64,000 bases of DNA from Certhia americana (Eukaryota > Chordata > Aves > Passeriformes > Certhiidae). Both the position numbers and the translations under genes were made by a program. Each line of letters starts with the position of its first letter. The stretch's first letter is position 1. Under the pieces are notes generated by a model. That model worked only from the letters and a program-made list of their open reading frames with translations. It was not told where the DNA came from and searched no databases. The stretch spans positions 54,579,982 to 54,643,981 of the forward strand of contig CM031857.1 of assembly GCA_018697195.1 (NCBI GenBank), read 5' to 3'. Positions 26,701 to 39,632 of this stretch are shown here, in pieces.

Positions 26701-28251
26701 TCAAGAGGCTTTCATTTTAGCTAAAAGTAGATCAATGTACTTAGAACTTTAATATTGACCAAAGGACAAGATGAGACAACAGATTTCACTGGTTTTTAGC
26801 AGGTCAGAAGAGTAGAGTGTTCAAAGTCTTAGCTAGATAAAAGAGGTATGCTTTGTAACACTGCAAACCACAGGAAAATAGATACTGATCTTCACATTAG
26901 CACTGGACGCAGCTTTCCTGAGCCACTATGTGAGCAAGCAGCTCACATCTCCAAAGAATGCTGTCTGCTCATGCAGCTGAGGAAGACTCAGGCATATTCC
27001 CAGTTAGTTTATTGCTAAAAGAGGTTAAAGTATTACTGTACATCACTGAGGACCTTAAAACTGGATTAGCAGCTGATACTTGAATAGAGATTCCTGAGCA
27101 GTGCCTGGACATTCTCTAGGAGGGAGGATCAGCTTACAGGTCATCCTGTCAATCACTTTTACCCTAAAATAAAGGACCAAACTGACTAAATAACCTTGTG
27201 GAATGGGCATAATGGCACTGATTTCATAAACTACAATATCCCAGAAAGAAGCTACGAAATACTTCTACAGAATTCTATGAGATGGGAGATATTATAGCAC
27301 ACTCTTAATACCAAAAATCCTTTCGTACACATGTGTTCAGAAAAGGACATTCAAGGGTAAATGAAGGCTCCCTAAGACAGGCCTCTTCATTGTTGGAAAT
27401 CTGGTGTCATTAATATACTCTAAGCAAACAAAACGAGAAATTATTAAACCTTTGATTAAACACTGTCAGATATATTATGATTACATGAAAGCAATACTGG
27501 GCAAAATGAATTATTAAACAGCTAAGAGAAACAGTGGATAAAGGTAAATTATTTAATATGGAGCATTATGAAATCACAGATGTTTCAGTCAAGAGTAATA
27601 TGCCACGTATGAGATGGTGATATGCTTTCCTGTCATTGGTAAGTGCTGTTTTTACTTTCATATTCCATACCTGAGGTTGCACGGTAATGCGAAGATAACA
27701 CAGAGGGCCCTTAAAATGACTACAGACCACTTTGCAAGAGGGTTGGTAGCCCCCATAAGACAGGAGGACACATTCCATTCCAGCTAGACTATTTTTACTT
27801 TTCAAAGCTGCTCTAATTTGTCTCTACAGTTTGCAGGAAACTGTCAAAATTCAGTAGCCAGAAAGCCCTCAGGCTAAAGAAATACTTTCTCCTATCAAAT
27901 CCCATTTAACTTTGTTTGTGTTATAAACTGTTAAAAAACACATGCTCCCCATTAAAGCTTGAAAACCTCAAGAAAAATTATTTCCAGCAAAGTGACAAAA
28001 CAAGTTTAAAAAGAGAAAGAGAAGAGGATTTATTGGTTTATTGCACTGCCAAGGATCACCAGTGGGTTCTGGGAGACACCAGACCACGGGAGCCTGTGCC
28101 AGGTCTGGCTGCTCTGGTCATACCCCTCCTTACAGTCTCCTCTGACCAAGAGCTGGCACAGCAGCTGGAGCACTGCACCACTGTGCCAACAAGGCTAGGT
28201 CCCACATGACAACCTGCTCCTGAGGAGGTAAAGGTTAAGGCTACAAAGATT

Positions 28252-28269
28252 AAAAAAAAAAAAAAAAAA
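28252..28269. repeat. Run of 18 A
   Basis: A pure run of 18 A, followed by TTAAAAAG. It could be the tail of an old retrocopy, but the sequence before it is not recognisable. Confidence 0.9.
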
Positions 28270-29040
28270 TTAAAAAGTTAAATTTATAACCACCTGAATA
28301 ATCTTGGTTCTCTAATTAGTTCTCCACATCCATCATGATATAGCCTACTTTTATTCCTCTGTGCTATTTTTTCCCTTGTTGTGATCCAATTCATCCCACG
28401 TAGTGTAATGATATTCCTTGCAGAGGGGAAGAAGTAGTGATAGCACATGCAGCCATGATATGATTTTTCCTTCATTTATTGTGGCCTTGTAATGCAGTGC
28501 TGATCAGGTCTTTTGCCCCCATCACAACATACGAGAAATATTGGTGAACTGTTATGCATTTGATTATTTTCTGTTATGCATTATGAATTTTCTTTTATAA
28601 TTTCTGACCATTTTTCCCTAACTTGCTGATTGTGATGTGTTACAGAGGGTTTTTTTGCTTAATTTATTTTTGTCTATAAACTTCCCTATAGTCAGAAAAA
28701 CCATCGTGCCATTTAATCAATGCCCCTAGCACCACAAAAATTTTATTAATATTACATTTTTCTCACTATTAACATGTTTAAAATGTTGCAGCTATCTTAA
28801 GTGATGAGCTAACAGAACTTTTATTGTAAGATTGCTTCCTCTTTGAGACTTTACTGATGGAAATTTTTGCCTGACAAAAATAATTTCTTTTAAAAAATTT
28901 TTTAAAAATTCACATTTCTGCCTTATAATTCCATGCCTTTGTTTCTATGTCTTTTTAAAGAACCTTCACCAGGTTCACTGCTTATAATACTCATAACTTG
29001 GCAAGCAGTAAAGTTTTCAGTTGATCAGCGTGCACACAAG

Positions 29041-29075
29041 TTAAAGCTTTAATTTAAGTTTAAAGCTTTTAATTT
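29041..29075. repeat. Duplicated TTAAAGCTTTAA-type palindrome
   Basis: TTAAAGCTTTAA (29041-29052) is a perfect 12-base palindrome. A near copy, TTAAAGCTTTTAATTT, follows about 19 bases later (29060-29075), so the pair also forms a direct repeat. Confidence 0.8.
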
Positions 29076-29480
29076 ACCTCCTCAAATATTTCCTTCCAAG
29101 TACCAGGCATTTTGACAGTGCTGTTGCAGGAGCTCAGACATTGCTAAGTTCTAATGAACAATTAATCTGAGCTGCATAATTTAGCTTCAGGGCATACAAA
29201 AATCAGAATTCAGCTACAACTGAGTACGACTGCATCCTGCTACAACTGTTAGAAAAGTAAAGGCAGATAGAAGATTATTACATGCAATTTTGAGATAGCT
29301 AGTGAGCCCTTATTTTAAGAGAATTTTTTACCCTTTTCCTTTCTTGTATCAGTGAAAGGAAGATGAATCAATCATGAAACCTGGCCAAAACAACAGAAAG
29401 TCATGTATCTCTTAGATAAGTAGTGGTTTCAGAATAGAATTCAGGATCATAAAATGTGGCTTTCAAATGAAAATTTTAAA

Positions 29481-29618
29481 AAGGTTGTGGAATTCCCCCT
29501 CACTGGGGATATTCAAGAACCATTTGTATGCAATCCTGGGTAAATGTCCTTTAGGATGAGCAGGGAGGTTGGACCAGATGACCCACTGTGGTCCCTTCCC
29601 ACCTGACCCATTCTGTGA
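29481..29618 (+). mobile_element. CR1 LINE 3' end fragment
   Basis: The order of phrases is that of a CR1 3' end: AGGTTGTGGAATTCCCC, then CACTGGGGATATTCAAGAAC, CAATCCTGGGTAA, a 'gagcagggaggttggaccagatgacc' type stretch, GGTCCCTTCCCACCTGACCC and ATTCTGTGAA at the end. It is + strand, about 140 bases long, and lacks the upstream part of the element. Confidence 0.92.
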
Positions 29619-32600
29619 ACACAACCACAGGATCTCCAAAAAAGGAAATCTCTGTTGTTCTAGTACTGGCTCTGGAATGCACAGTTGAAATTCAGAAATC
29701 ACAGACAAGGCTTCATGTTTGAACCTTTAGAGATCCTTCAGACTATTGTGTGGCATTTATATGCAAAACATCACTTCTCTTACATCTCAGGAACATTGCA
29801 TACAAGTAAGAAACTCCTAAAAAGACTAATGAAGAGTGAGAGCTGCCCTACTGGATTTCAGATATTTTACTGCAAACATTTAGTACAGAATATGTGCACA
29901 GGAGAGCTTTGAACCTGGGAATAGGTTTTAGAATAGAAATAGAATAGAAAACAAGCCCTTTTACTTGTAGAAATGAAAGGTCCTTGGCAGATGTCTTATC
30001 AGGAACTAGGTATTTCCTATCCAATTTCTTCATCTTGTGAGGACAGAAGGACTCTAGCCCTATCGAGCTCAGTACAACTGAGTGTCAGCCTGTCCGTGGT
30101 TGATGAGGAAGCCAGAGCCAGAAGTGATGGGTTCCCTTCAAATTCAACCTTCAGGCAAAGTATTTTAGAGACAGCTGGGGTGGAAGATGACATGAAAAAG
30201 AAAACTTTGAAAATTGTCTCACAATTTTGCTGTCAAATCAAGAAACCCATTAAAAAGTTAGGAAGACCTGAGGGAATTATTACTCCATGGGGATTTTGTA
30301 CAACTGGAGTGGAACTGTCTGTTCCTGAAGATGGCTCCCATTCCTCCCAGCCACACAGGTGTCTGAAGGGAGGGCCTGTGGGCAGGTTCTCAAACATCAG
30401 TCTAAATCTACAGAGGACACTTAAAACCAAAGGATGTAGCACTTCCTTATAAATTGTTTACAAAAATTATTCCACCTGCCATAGCAATGTAAAAAGCAAA
30501 GAACTGTAGCTGCATTTATATCAAACATGCAAATTTTCATATCTGAAGAGGCCTTTATGCACAATGTTCATCAAAAGCAGAGTTAACTACTGTCTGTATC
30601 ACAAAAGGAGTTTATTATCCCAGCATACTCTGAACTGGAGTGGAAGCAGGAATCTACACATTGATTGCACATTGATTTAAAAGTAGTTGACGACACTGCT
30701 TTGTCATGTGGCTGATGACAAGTAGAGATCGTGATAACAGCATTTTATCAATTAATCAAGATATAGTCCTTAAGCTGAATCAGAGGAACGAGCATTCCTG
30801 GAATTAGTAGGGAAGTGACTTTGCACGGTTCAGTAGAGAAAGCAATAGCTCCCATAGGACTTAATGTACTTTACAGAGACACATTTTCTTAATTGCTTGT
30901 AGGCATGTAAATGATCATAATAAATTCCTAACATGAGACAAAAGAAAACTTTTGAAGCATTTAGCTAAAGGAAAGAAAACAGCCACCACAGATCTCTACC
31001 ATATATTGCATTCAATTTTTTTTAAGCAGGTCACTCTAATTTGTCAACAAAATGAATAATATAATTTCAAATTTTCCATAAAGTTTTATCTTCATCCTTC
31101 ACAAAATATTAACTTGCTGTTCAATTGAGAAAGATTTTAAAACGAACATAGAAATGGCAAATCTTTTTCTGTGGCCACGGATGATGCAAACCATGGATAT
31201 ATAAAAAATGTTTATGATAAACTGTTTGTTATTGTGTGATCCACATGGGAATATTCTATGATGTTCAAGACACTGATAGAACTGCAAGAAATGCTTGTAA
31301 ATGGGAAGTGTGTACTGCGGTCAACTAGCTTCAATTTGGTATACATCATCTGTGACAACATTATGACTCTACTGCTAATGATGACTTTGGGATACACCTT
31401 TCTGCACACAGATAAATGGAGAAGGATAACAAATGGCTTCTTGCCAATTGCCTTCATCTATACAACACAGCAAAGCATTCAAAAGATAAATTAACAGATA
31501 AAATTGTGGACTGTAGAGCAATGATTTTGACTTTTTTTTCTGGAATTACAAGTTTCAAAACTACTGAAGATCCAAAATTTGGTCAGTCTGAAGCAGTGAG
31601 GTAGGGTAGCCTGCACCATGGATCTTTCCATGTCTTGTGATTGACAAAATATTAAAATGGCTTTCTGTCAAGAGGAGTTTCTACAGAATGGTAGGGATTT
31701 CTGTCTTGAAACTTTCAAGTTATTTGAAAATAATACATTTTGGGAAGAAACAGACATATTTTTGTAGGCTTTTATTTCTCTCAAACACTGAATACTTCTT
31801 ACAACTCTTCCAAAATTAGAATACTCCATAAGCGATGAAGTTTATGAACTCATAAAATAAAATAGAGAAAACATGAGGTTTGTTGGTAAAAAAATGCCAT
31901 TCTTATTTAAAAGGAAGAGATGACAAAGCAAGTAAAAGTGAAAGTGAAACATTATTTAGAGACATAAAATCCATATAAATTTCTCTTTGAATTGAGGAAC
32001 AGCAGTATATAATTTTAATCTATTCACTTTCTTAAAAAAATACAATTACTTTTTAAGGAAGACATAAAGATCCCTGAAAGGTTGAAACCTGAAAAAAGCT
32101 AGATCATAAAAACATATATGTGTAAAAAACCTTTATGTACTGAACAATTCAGTAAGATATTTATACATATATCAAGAATTTAACGTTAAAGAAAAAGTAG
32201 TATTTAGCCTTAAAACCTTGTTGTTTCAGTTTATTAAGCCATATGGGTTAAGAACGACTTTATTATGGCCAGCTTAAACTATACCCAGACTAGTTCTTCC
32301 AATTCTGAGGGATTGCTTAAGGAGCTAGTTTCTTTCTAGGTCTTAGATATCCATTCTATAAAGCTGTCTGCTCTACTCTGTTCTTCATTTTTACCGTCAG
32401 CAAATGTTTCACTAAGATATTTTCTCAATCAGAAACATTGTCTGTAGAGTCTTTTTAAAGAAATCCCATTTATTTGCTTCTCTCTGAAATATATCCATGT
32501 TAGCTTTTCATTGTATATGGGGAAAAAGAGGAACTTTTGTGTTGATGGATTCCATGCGATGTACTGACAGTTAATGGAATGTGAAACACATGGCCATAAA

Positions 32601-35310
32601 AGTAAACAAAATAAAAATGGCTCTTAACATGTGTGTTTATTTTGCTAGCACATGGTTTGAGAAAATGCACATTCACTTCGCATAGCTGTGCAAAAAATCA
32701 TCTGGTTTTGAGCAGCAAGTTTTAGTCCTTGTTTACAGGTACGGAGCTTTACATTTGCCAGTAACACTTCGGTGTAGTTACTGTTGATACTGTAATGGAC
32801 ACACAGCTGCCAAAAGGAAAGGATAAAGGAGTGGCATTTTTTGCAGAAAATAGGATAAAAACACCAAAAAGGATAATTTTAATTTTCTCCACTCCCCCTG
32901 TTTATTTTCCCTTTCATACAAGTTAGCACACTTCTTGTATATAAAGACAAATGTATATGTTTCTTTGAAATAAAAATAAATAAATGAAAGAACCTGAACT
33001 TGGAGTTCAAATTTTAGTTCCCCCAAAGGTGTTTGCAAACTCCACTCATGTAAAACTTCCATCTTTGACTGCTCAGGACAGAGCCCAGTGCTGTGTGTCA
33101 GGTGCAAGGAGCAGGGTCAGGTTGGTGTGGGGAGGCTTTTCTGCCTACCTCTCTGCAGAGGCCACAGGGCTCCAGTGAAAGTGGCAAGAACAGGTACTCC
33201 CTGTAGTCAGCCTTTCTATGAGAGACTTGGCTTGATGGCAGACCCATGGAAACAGATTTTCCATCATGCTTTTTATGCAACAAAACCACTCGGGTACTAA
33301 ACCTCTTCTTACAGCTGGGCTTAACTTTGTGAGAACTCTGACAGGGAGCAAAATTATCCTCCTTGATAGAGCAAGTTTCCCAAGGAGAACTCGAGTACAT
33401 GCATGGAGGGAAGTGACTAGAACTCATATTTCAAAGCTCTCTACATATGGAGTGAGGGATTCTCTATTTGTAGTTGCATGCTTGTTTTCCCCCTCTCTGC
33501 AGAAAAAAGAAAATGTGAAATAAATTCCCAAATTCTGACAGTAACTACATTTTGAGCCTACTCAGGTTTGCAGAGAGGCAGGTAGCAGTCTGTGGCTTCA
33601 CTTCAGGGTAAGGCCAAGTTCTGTCTAATGTTTTCCTGTGCAGCTGTGATTTGGAAAAACAATACCTCTCAGAACTTGCAATGCAGGTTGTTGATCCCTG
33701 TGCATGTTCACTGAGATTAATTTCAACAGAATTAGTGGTTTCATCTAAAGATTTCTAGCTAGTTGTACCCCAAACTTATCCCATTTTAACTTAGGAAGTG
33801 CTGCTCAGCTGAAGAACAATTAATAGGTAGGATGAATGACAACAAAGAGTCAGGGGAGTGATGGTGTAGGTTAAGAGCTTGAACCAGGTGTGAGAAGCCC
33901 AGTTAGCATCCAACAATGGAGAAAAAAACTATTCTTAGCCTCACACTCAAAAGAAAAATGAAGAGTACTTGCAACAGCATGATTTACCATTCTCTAACCA
34001 AGACAAAAGAGGAGAAAAAAAGGAATATAAAAGTTGGCAGAGGAAAAGCAGCTGCTGAGATGCTGAGATCCCAGCCTTGAAGAAAAAACTGGAAAAATTA
34101 TAAAAGTGGTTGGAACAAAGAACCTATGACACCTAGACCAGAAAGCTGAATGCACACACAGCCTGTGGCTTGGTACTCATGTACCCCTTTGCCCTCCATG
34201 TACTCCAAGTAACCACTGATCCCTGGACAGCAGAGAAGTTAGATGATATTACAAAGGGGTACTTATCACTGCTTTGTTTTGTGCAATTTTGTTTCTTCCC
34301 ACCAAGTTTCTCCATTAGATTTGTACTTCCTCTACCTTACTCCCAGCTCTTTGATTACTTGCTGTCTGGGTTTATCCCTTCAACTATAGCCATGGCAGTA
34401 AAGCAGAGAAAAAAGGGTGAGGGACCAGAAGAGGAACTGCTTAGGAGAAGGCAAAATTTCTTTCTAAAAGGAAAAGTTGTAGGTGAGAAAATAATAATCG
34501 TAGGACAGTGCTCAGTCAGTGGAGTGTAGTTTTAAGTGCAAATTAAAGCTCAGAGGAAACTGTAACTCTGAAAAGTGGTGCCAATTAAATAGAAATGCAG
34601 CCTGAAACTCTCTGCAGAAGAAACAACGGTTCCACAGCTCTGTCACTAAAGTCTGTTTCCTTCACCAGAAGATGCCTTTCCCATTAAAAAAGCCACACTG
34701 CCTTGTTCTCATCTCAAAATAACTCTAAATTTTCTTCCTTTGGTTATGACAGTTCAGTTCCTTGTCATGGCAGGAAACCGAGTTAAACTGGGTTGCTGTT
34801 GTAATTTTCTGGAGTCAATTTGAGGTTCATGCAAGCTCAGGGAGAAATATATAGAGCTCCATGGGGTATTAACATGGACTTTGTGTATAACATCCCTTCT
34901 TCTCACACCTATCCTAAATTAGTGCCAGAAACAAGCCAAGAACACTACCAGTACTTACTACTATTGAACTTATAACTTTGATTTCTCTAGTAATTTACAG
35001 ATGATTGAAATGCTGTTAACAGCTCCAAAATCCAGCCTCCAAAATTATCACTGCCATTTTTGACCATATGTGTCCTAAATATAACACTTTTTTCCTATGA
35101 AAACTATGATTAGGAGACTCAGGGAGCCGTATATTTTTGAAATTACTCCACAATTATTTCCCTCTGTTTGCTACTTTGCAGCTCTTATGTTTCCTGTGGC
35201 ACAAATCTCCAATCCCTGTCAAAGCACTTTGTTATAGCTTTGCCTTTTAAGACCCTGACTGGAGATTGCACTAGGATATACAGCCAGGTAGAAGAACCAG
35301 GGACCAGCTT

Positions 35311-35339
35311 GTAAACAGATCACTTGTAGATCTGTTTAC
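35311..35339. repeat. Perfect inverted repeat, 11-base arms, 7-base loop
   Basis: GTAAACAGATC (35311-35321) and GATCTGTTTAC (35329-35339) are exact reverse complements around ACTTGTA. Each arm contains GTAAACA, which fits the forkhead core (RTAAACA), so the site offers two FOX-type motifs in opposite orientation. The match is seen; binding is inference. Confidence 0.9.
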
Positions 35340-38300
35340 CACTCTGTCACTGTCTCTCTTATCAAAGAAAGGACATTACAGGAAAAAAGAAGTATTATTG
35401 GGAGGCTATAATAGGTTAGAAACTGACTATGAGTGAAGAACATACTGCTGCAAGAAACTTCAATCCAATTGTTTGAGGTACAAACAGAGGCTTCATAAGT
35501 GGCAAAGAATGAGATTTTTCTGTCCCACACAGCACTGTTGAGAACCTGTCTGGAGCACAAATTGTGAAAATATCATGAAGATCACAGAAGAAAATAACAC
35601 TGTTTCTGAGAGCTTTAGAAAACAGACTCATAAGAAACAATTTTAAAGAATTTTGTTGCTTGTATCTAGAAGGGACACTTAAAGAGAAACAGAGGTCAAA
35701 TGTTTTCCACATCTTCCAAAACAAACAGTTTTCATAAAGGACTGCAATCAATAGTTTGATTTTCCACCAGGCATGGAAGATTCTTTGCCACAGAAAATAA
35801 ATAATCAAATATAAGACAAAAACACCTTCCAAAGGTAGTGATACGATGAAACACAGATACTAGACTTTCAAAGCAGTGCCAAGAACATGCACTTAATCTT
35901 TCCCAGAGAAGGGAGGAAAAAGACTTCTTCAAAAACGTTTACAGTATTAATATTTTTTTTAGTTTTGTGTACAACATAAATTCTACACACCCAGCTTTCA
36001 GAGTATCCCACCAAGCTGCCCCATATAGCCAATTGAAAAATGTCATCACCAGAAGCTCTTAGAGAGATTTCATTCATCAAATATCTGTTGGTATTAGCTG
36101 CTAAGTAGACAACTGTCCTAGTAGTGAAGTCCTCCCTTTCATGGTTCCTCCTCTTTTGCTGGTAATGTTTTGTGGTAGTCTAGTATATATCGTATATAAT
36201 CACTTTTTTCTCCTCATTTCTGTTTATAGAAATTTCCTGTCTTCATAGAACTGAAGCACCTTTTGTTTTATTTTATACTGTATATAATAAAATATATTAT
36301 CTCTCTAAACCGCATGTTAAGCTTTCTTTTACAATGGAACAGCTGCCTTGGATTTGGTGGGATGGTTCAAAGAGCTCTCAAGAGTACTTACTCTAAAATC
36401 ACTGGAGCAGGTTTGTATTCCTCTGACAGAGCCCCTGGTGAATGTTCAGCAAGCACATACCTACTCATGATGTGATATGAACCAGGTGTTAAGAGGAAAA
36501 CAGGATGGACATTTAAATGGGGAGGTGTTGTTTCAGTGACTGACACTGAAAAGAAATTATTTTTAAGTAGGAGGTGTTGATTGCTGCTTCAGTCCCAGCC
36601 TGAATTTTAACAAAATTTTGTCACATGCATACTATTTGCCTGCCTTAGCCTTCTGACTGAAAAGAAGATTAAATGAAAAAATAATGTGTAATGTACTCCT
36701 AATGATTTATTCTGTAAAACTCTGGTACCCAAGCTCAGCTGAGATTTATAGTCATCATCTTAAAACCCTTATCACCTATAGTGTTCACACACAAGTTATA
36801 TTCCCTCCAATCTCATAAATTCTAATTAGCTTTAACTCTGATGCCTTAGAATTTCTGATTAAGGAGATCGTAGTATCTCACTTTGCTGCAGGGTCCCTCA
36901 AGAATGAAAGTAGAGCATTTGAATGATATTCTGATATAATGTTAATAACATGCAATCATTATGTTCAGGCCTGATATCCTTAATTAAGAAAATTACAGTT
37001 GTTCCATTTGGAAGTTCCTAAGAAATAATAGGACAGATAAAAGCAAAACATTTGCAAAATGAAAGCAGCTCTTCATGTAGTAGTTTTGATGACTACCCTT
37101 AAGAAAAATTCACAATATCACAAATGTATTTTGTACTAGTGTAGTTCACCATAGAGAAATTCAGGAGCTGGCATCTGAAATATACAGTTACCAGTTTAAA
37201 CTGGAAAAAACCTGAAGGGTTTACTGAATTGCTGGCATGATATGCTCCTTGCAACCTGGGAAACCCACTTTTTCTTGAGGTATTGGTTGGTCCTTCTTTA
37301 TTTAATGCTGCCTTTAAAGATACAAAAACCAGCTGCTTCTCACATTTTACAGTTTGTGCTGTTAAAGACAATGATACTCTGTGCTTTCTTCCCTTCTGTT
37401 CTAGGCTTGTCCTTTTTATCTCCAGTCTTTACGGCATGGCTACCAATTTGCTTCATATTTCCTGCTGGCAAACCCTTGTGCTTTTTTTTCCACCTATGCA
37501 GATTTACTCTGTCTCTCAGGCAGTCTTCTTGAGTGCTAGCTTGGAAATTCAATTTGAATTTCCCTGGGCTAAACTCAGTTTCACTTTGGCTGTATATTCC
37601 CAAGTATTTTTTGCAGCATTACAGCGCTCCGAGTATCTTCCTAACTCAGATACCTATCCAATGTCAACACAGTAACATCCATTTCCACTACTATCATTTA
37701 AAGCTAGACTGCTTGCCACATCTGTCTGCATTGAGGCAAACCTTCCAGAATGATTTAGTGTTCTTGTAGACATGTAGGGTGCTATATACACATATAATGA
37801 TGTGCAACGGGTTGAGCTGATTTTAAAAGTATCATTTCCATAGGAAGTGTTGACCAAAAATTTAAGAACCAATATATTTTGCCTTATATAAAGCGAAACA
37901 TATATGGATTCTTTGTTATCATCTTCCTCTCTTACTTGTTTTTCTTCACTTCCTCTCTCTCTCTCCTTCTGCTGTAAAAAAGTAGGGAAAACAGTGAATG
38001 GAAGAAGAAGAGTGAATGGGGAAAATTCTCAAGCTTCCCTCCTTCTACAGAGTCTCATTCCCTGTTTTCTTGCTCTCCCTTCCTCTGTCTATCAGAAGCA
38101 CAGTTTTAACATAGACAGGAAGAAAGAAAAAGAAGTCCTGAATCTTTCCTTTTTAATCTTCCCTTTCCCTTACCACTAAGAAGGGGAATAAACCAATGGG
38201 ATGCGTATAAGAATGAAGGGATCTTCCATATTTTCAAGACAATCTACTCCAAAACCCTCACAAATTAAATCAGCTTATTCAATTCTGATCATGGATATCT

Positions 38301-39103
38301 GCAAGGTGACAAGATACAGTGGTTCTCTTGTAAGTAAAGTAAGCAGCTTGACACGTTATTTTATGCCTGAAATTTGGCTTTGATATTCTTTAAAGATCTT
38401 CCCCTTCCAAAGGTGACAGAGAAACAGCAGCTGTGGACAGTTTAGTTACAGCTGAATCTGCAGTAATGTCTTTTGCAGGAATCCCCCAGTCTTAAATATT
38501 CATGGAGTTTTTACCCTCTGCCTGTCTCTCTTCTCAAATTTAATTTGCCCTCAGCCCTTTGCAGCATGACACATCTCCCCAAGGATTTTGCCTCTGTATT
38601 TCAGAGGGATATTTAGCTTCCCTACACGCACAGAAATTGCATCTCCTCTGCTGAATCAGAAGATGCTCAGATGTGTGTTAACTGGGTTTCTTGTACATTC
38701 AGTGGTTGCTCTGTGAAAGCTTCCTAAGCTATGGAAGAGCAAGGATCAACAAAGAGCACATCATCAGGGGAGCAGGGCAGAAATTCAATCCTGTTGCTCT
38801 CGGGACGGGTGGCTAACAAAGCCACCTGCTTGTGGCCACATCACAAAGCAGGGAATATTCTGGCAATGGGAGCCCACACAGCTCCTGTCATCCTTATCCC
38901 CATGAAACCTGCATCACTACCAGCTGCCCACAATACCAGACAAGCACATGATGGAGACCTGAAACTCAAAACCACTGAGCAATGAACTCTGGATATTTAT
39001 GGTCCCACTGACATAGCATCTCCAGTGATAGGCAGGGCTGGTGTCAGGCAACACACAGCTGGGTGGGTGATAGAGGGAGGTTTGTGCTGCCAGGATAAAG
39101 GCA

Positions 39104-39128
39104 AAAGTACAGTTTTGTACTGTACTTT
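39104..39128. repeat. Perfect inverted repeat, 9-base arms, 7-base loop
   Basis: AAAGTACAG (39104-39112) and CTGTACTTT (39120-39128) are exact reverse complements around TTTTGTA. No associated transcript is evident. Confidence 0.9.
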
Positions 39129-39610
39129 CCCCCAGGACTTCCCACAGGATGGCATCTACTAACTCCCTGCCAAAACACAGTCATATGTTCTGTTAACCAG
39201 TGTCAGCAAACTGTGTGGTGATGGCCACATTTCTCCTTACACAAACAGAGGACTTTATCACAGTTAATGACTACAGTACTAAAGCAAATGTCATTAATTG
39301 GTTAAACCCCTCTGAAGAATTAGACCTGAGTTTCTACTTGTCTTCTTTCTTGGAGAAAAAAATGAAAATTAATGCTATTTCTTTAGCTGTGACAGAAAAA
39401 CACTGAGGGCATTATTCTGAAAGTTGAGAGGTTTTCCTTTCTTATAATATTATAGCAAACTTTCTTAAACTGAAAATGTTACAGTGAAAATGCAATATAC
39501 TTCTGCTTGGCCTGCTATAAGGAACAGTAATTCCTCCCAGGAGAAGACAATAGAACTCCAAGAACTTTTGCTATCCTAGATACAAGGTTTCAGCTATCAC
39601 CTGTCTGCAG

Positions 39611-39632
39611 GGATATATTCAGGAATATATCC
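39611..39632. repeat. Perfect inverted repeat, 10-base arms, 2-base spacer
   Basis: GGATATATTC (39611-39620) and GAATATATCC (39623-39632) are exact reverse complements around AG. Near-palindromes of this kind can be dimeric protein sites or simply chance. Confidence 0.9.

Larger units (their letters stand above)
20786..29480. other. Intergenic stretch with no recognised gene
   Basis: No exon or RNA gene is supported. Open frames do not exceed about 100 codons. There is a TA/AAT-rich zone at about 22290-22460, and A-rich runs near 28250. No mobile element was recognised here. Confidence 0.6.

Noticed and set aside
28020..28269. Possible processed retrocopy ending in a run of 18 A
   Set aside because: The preceding sequence encodes nothing recognisable and I see no target duplication.
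29973..30452. 159-codon open frame on the + strand
   Set aside because: No family resemblance, mixed composition, no promoter or splice context seen.
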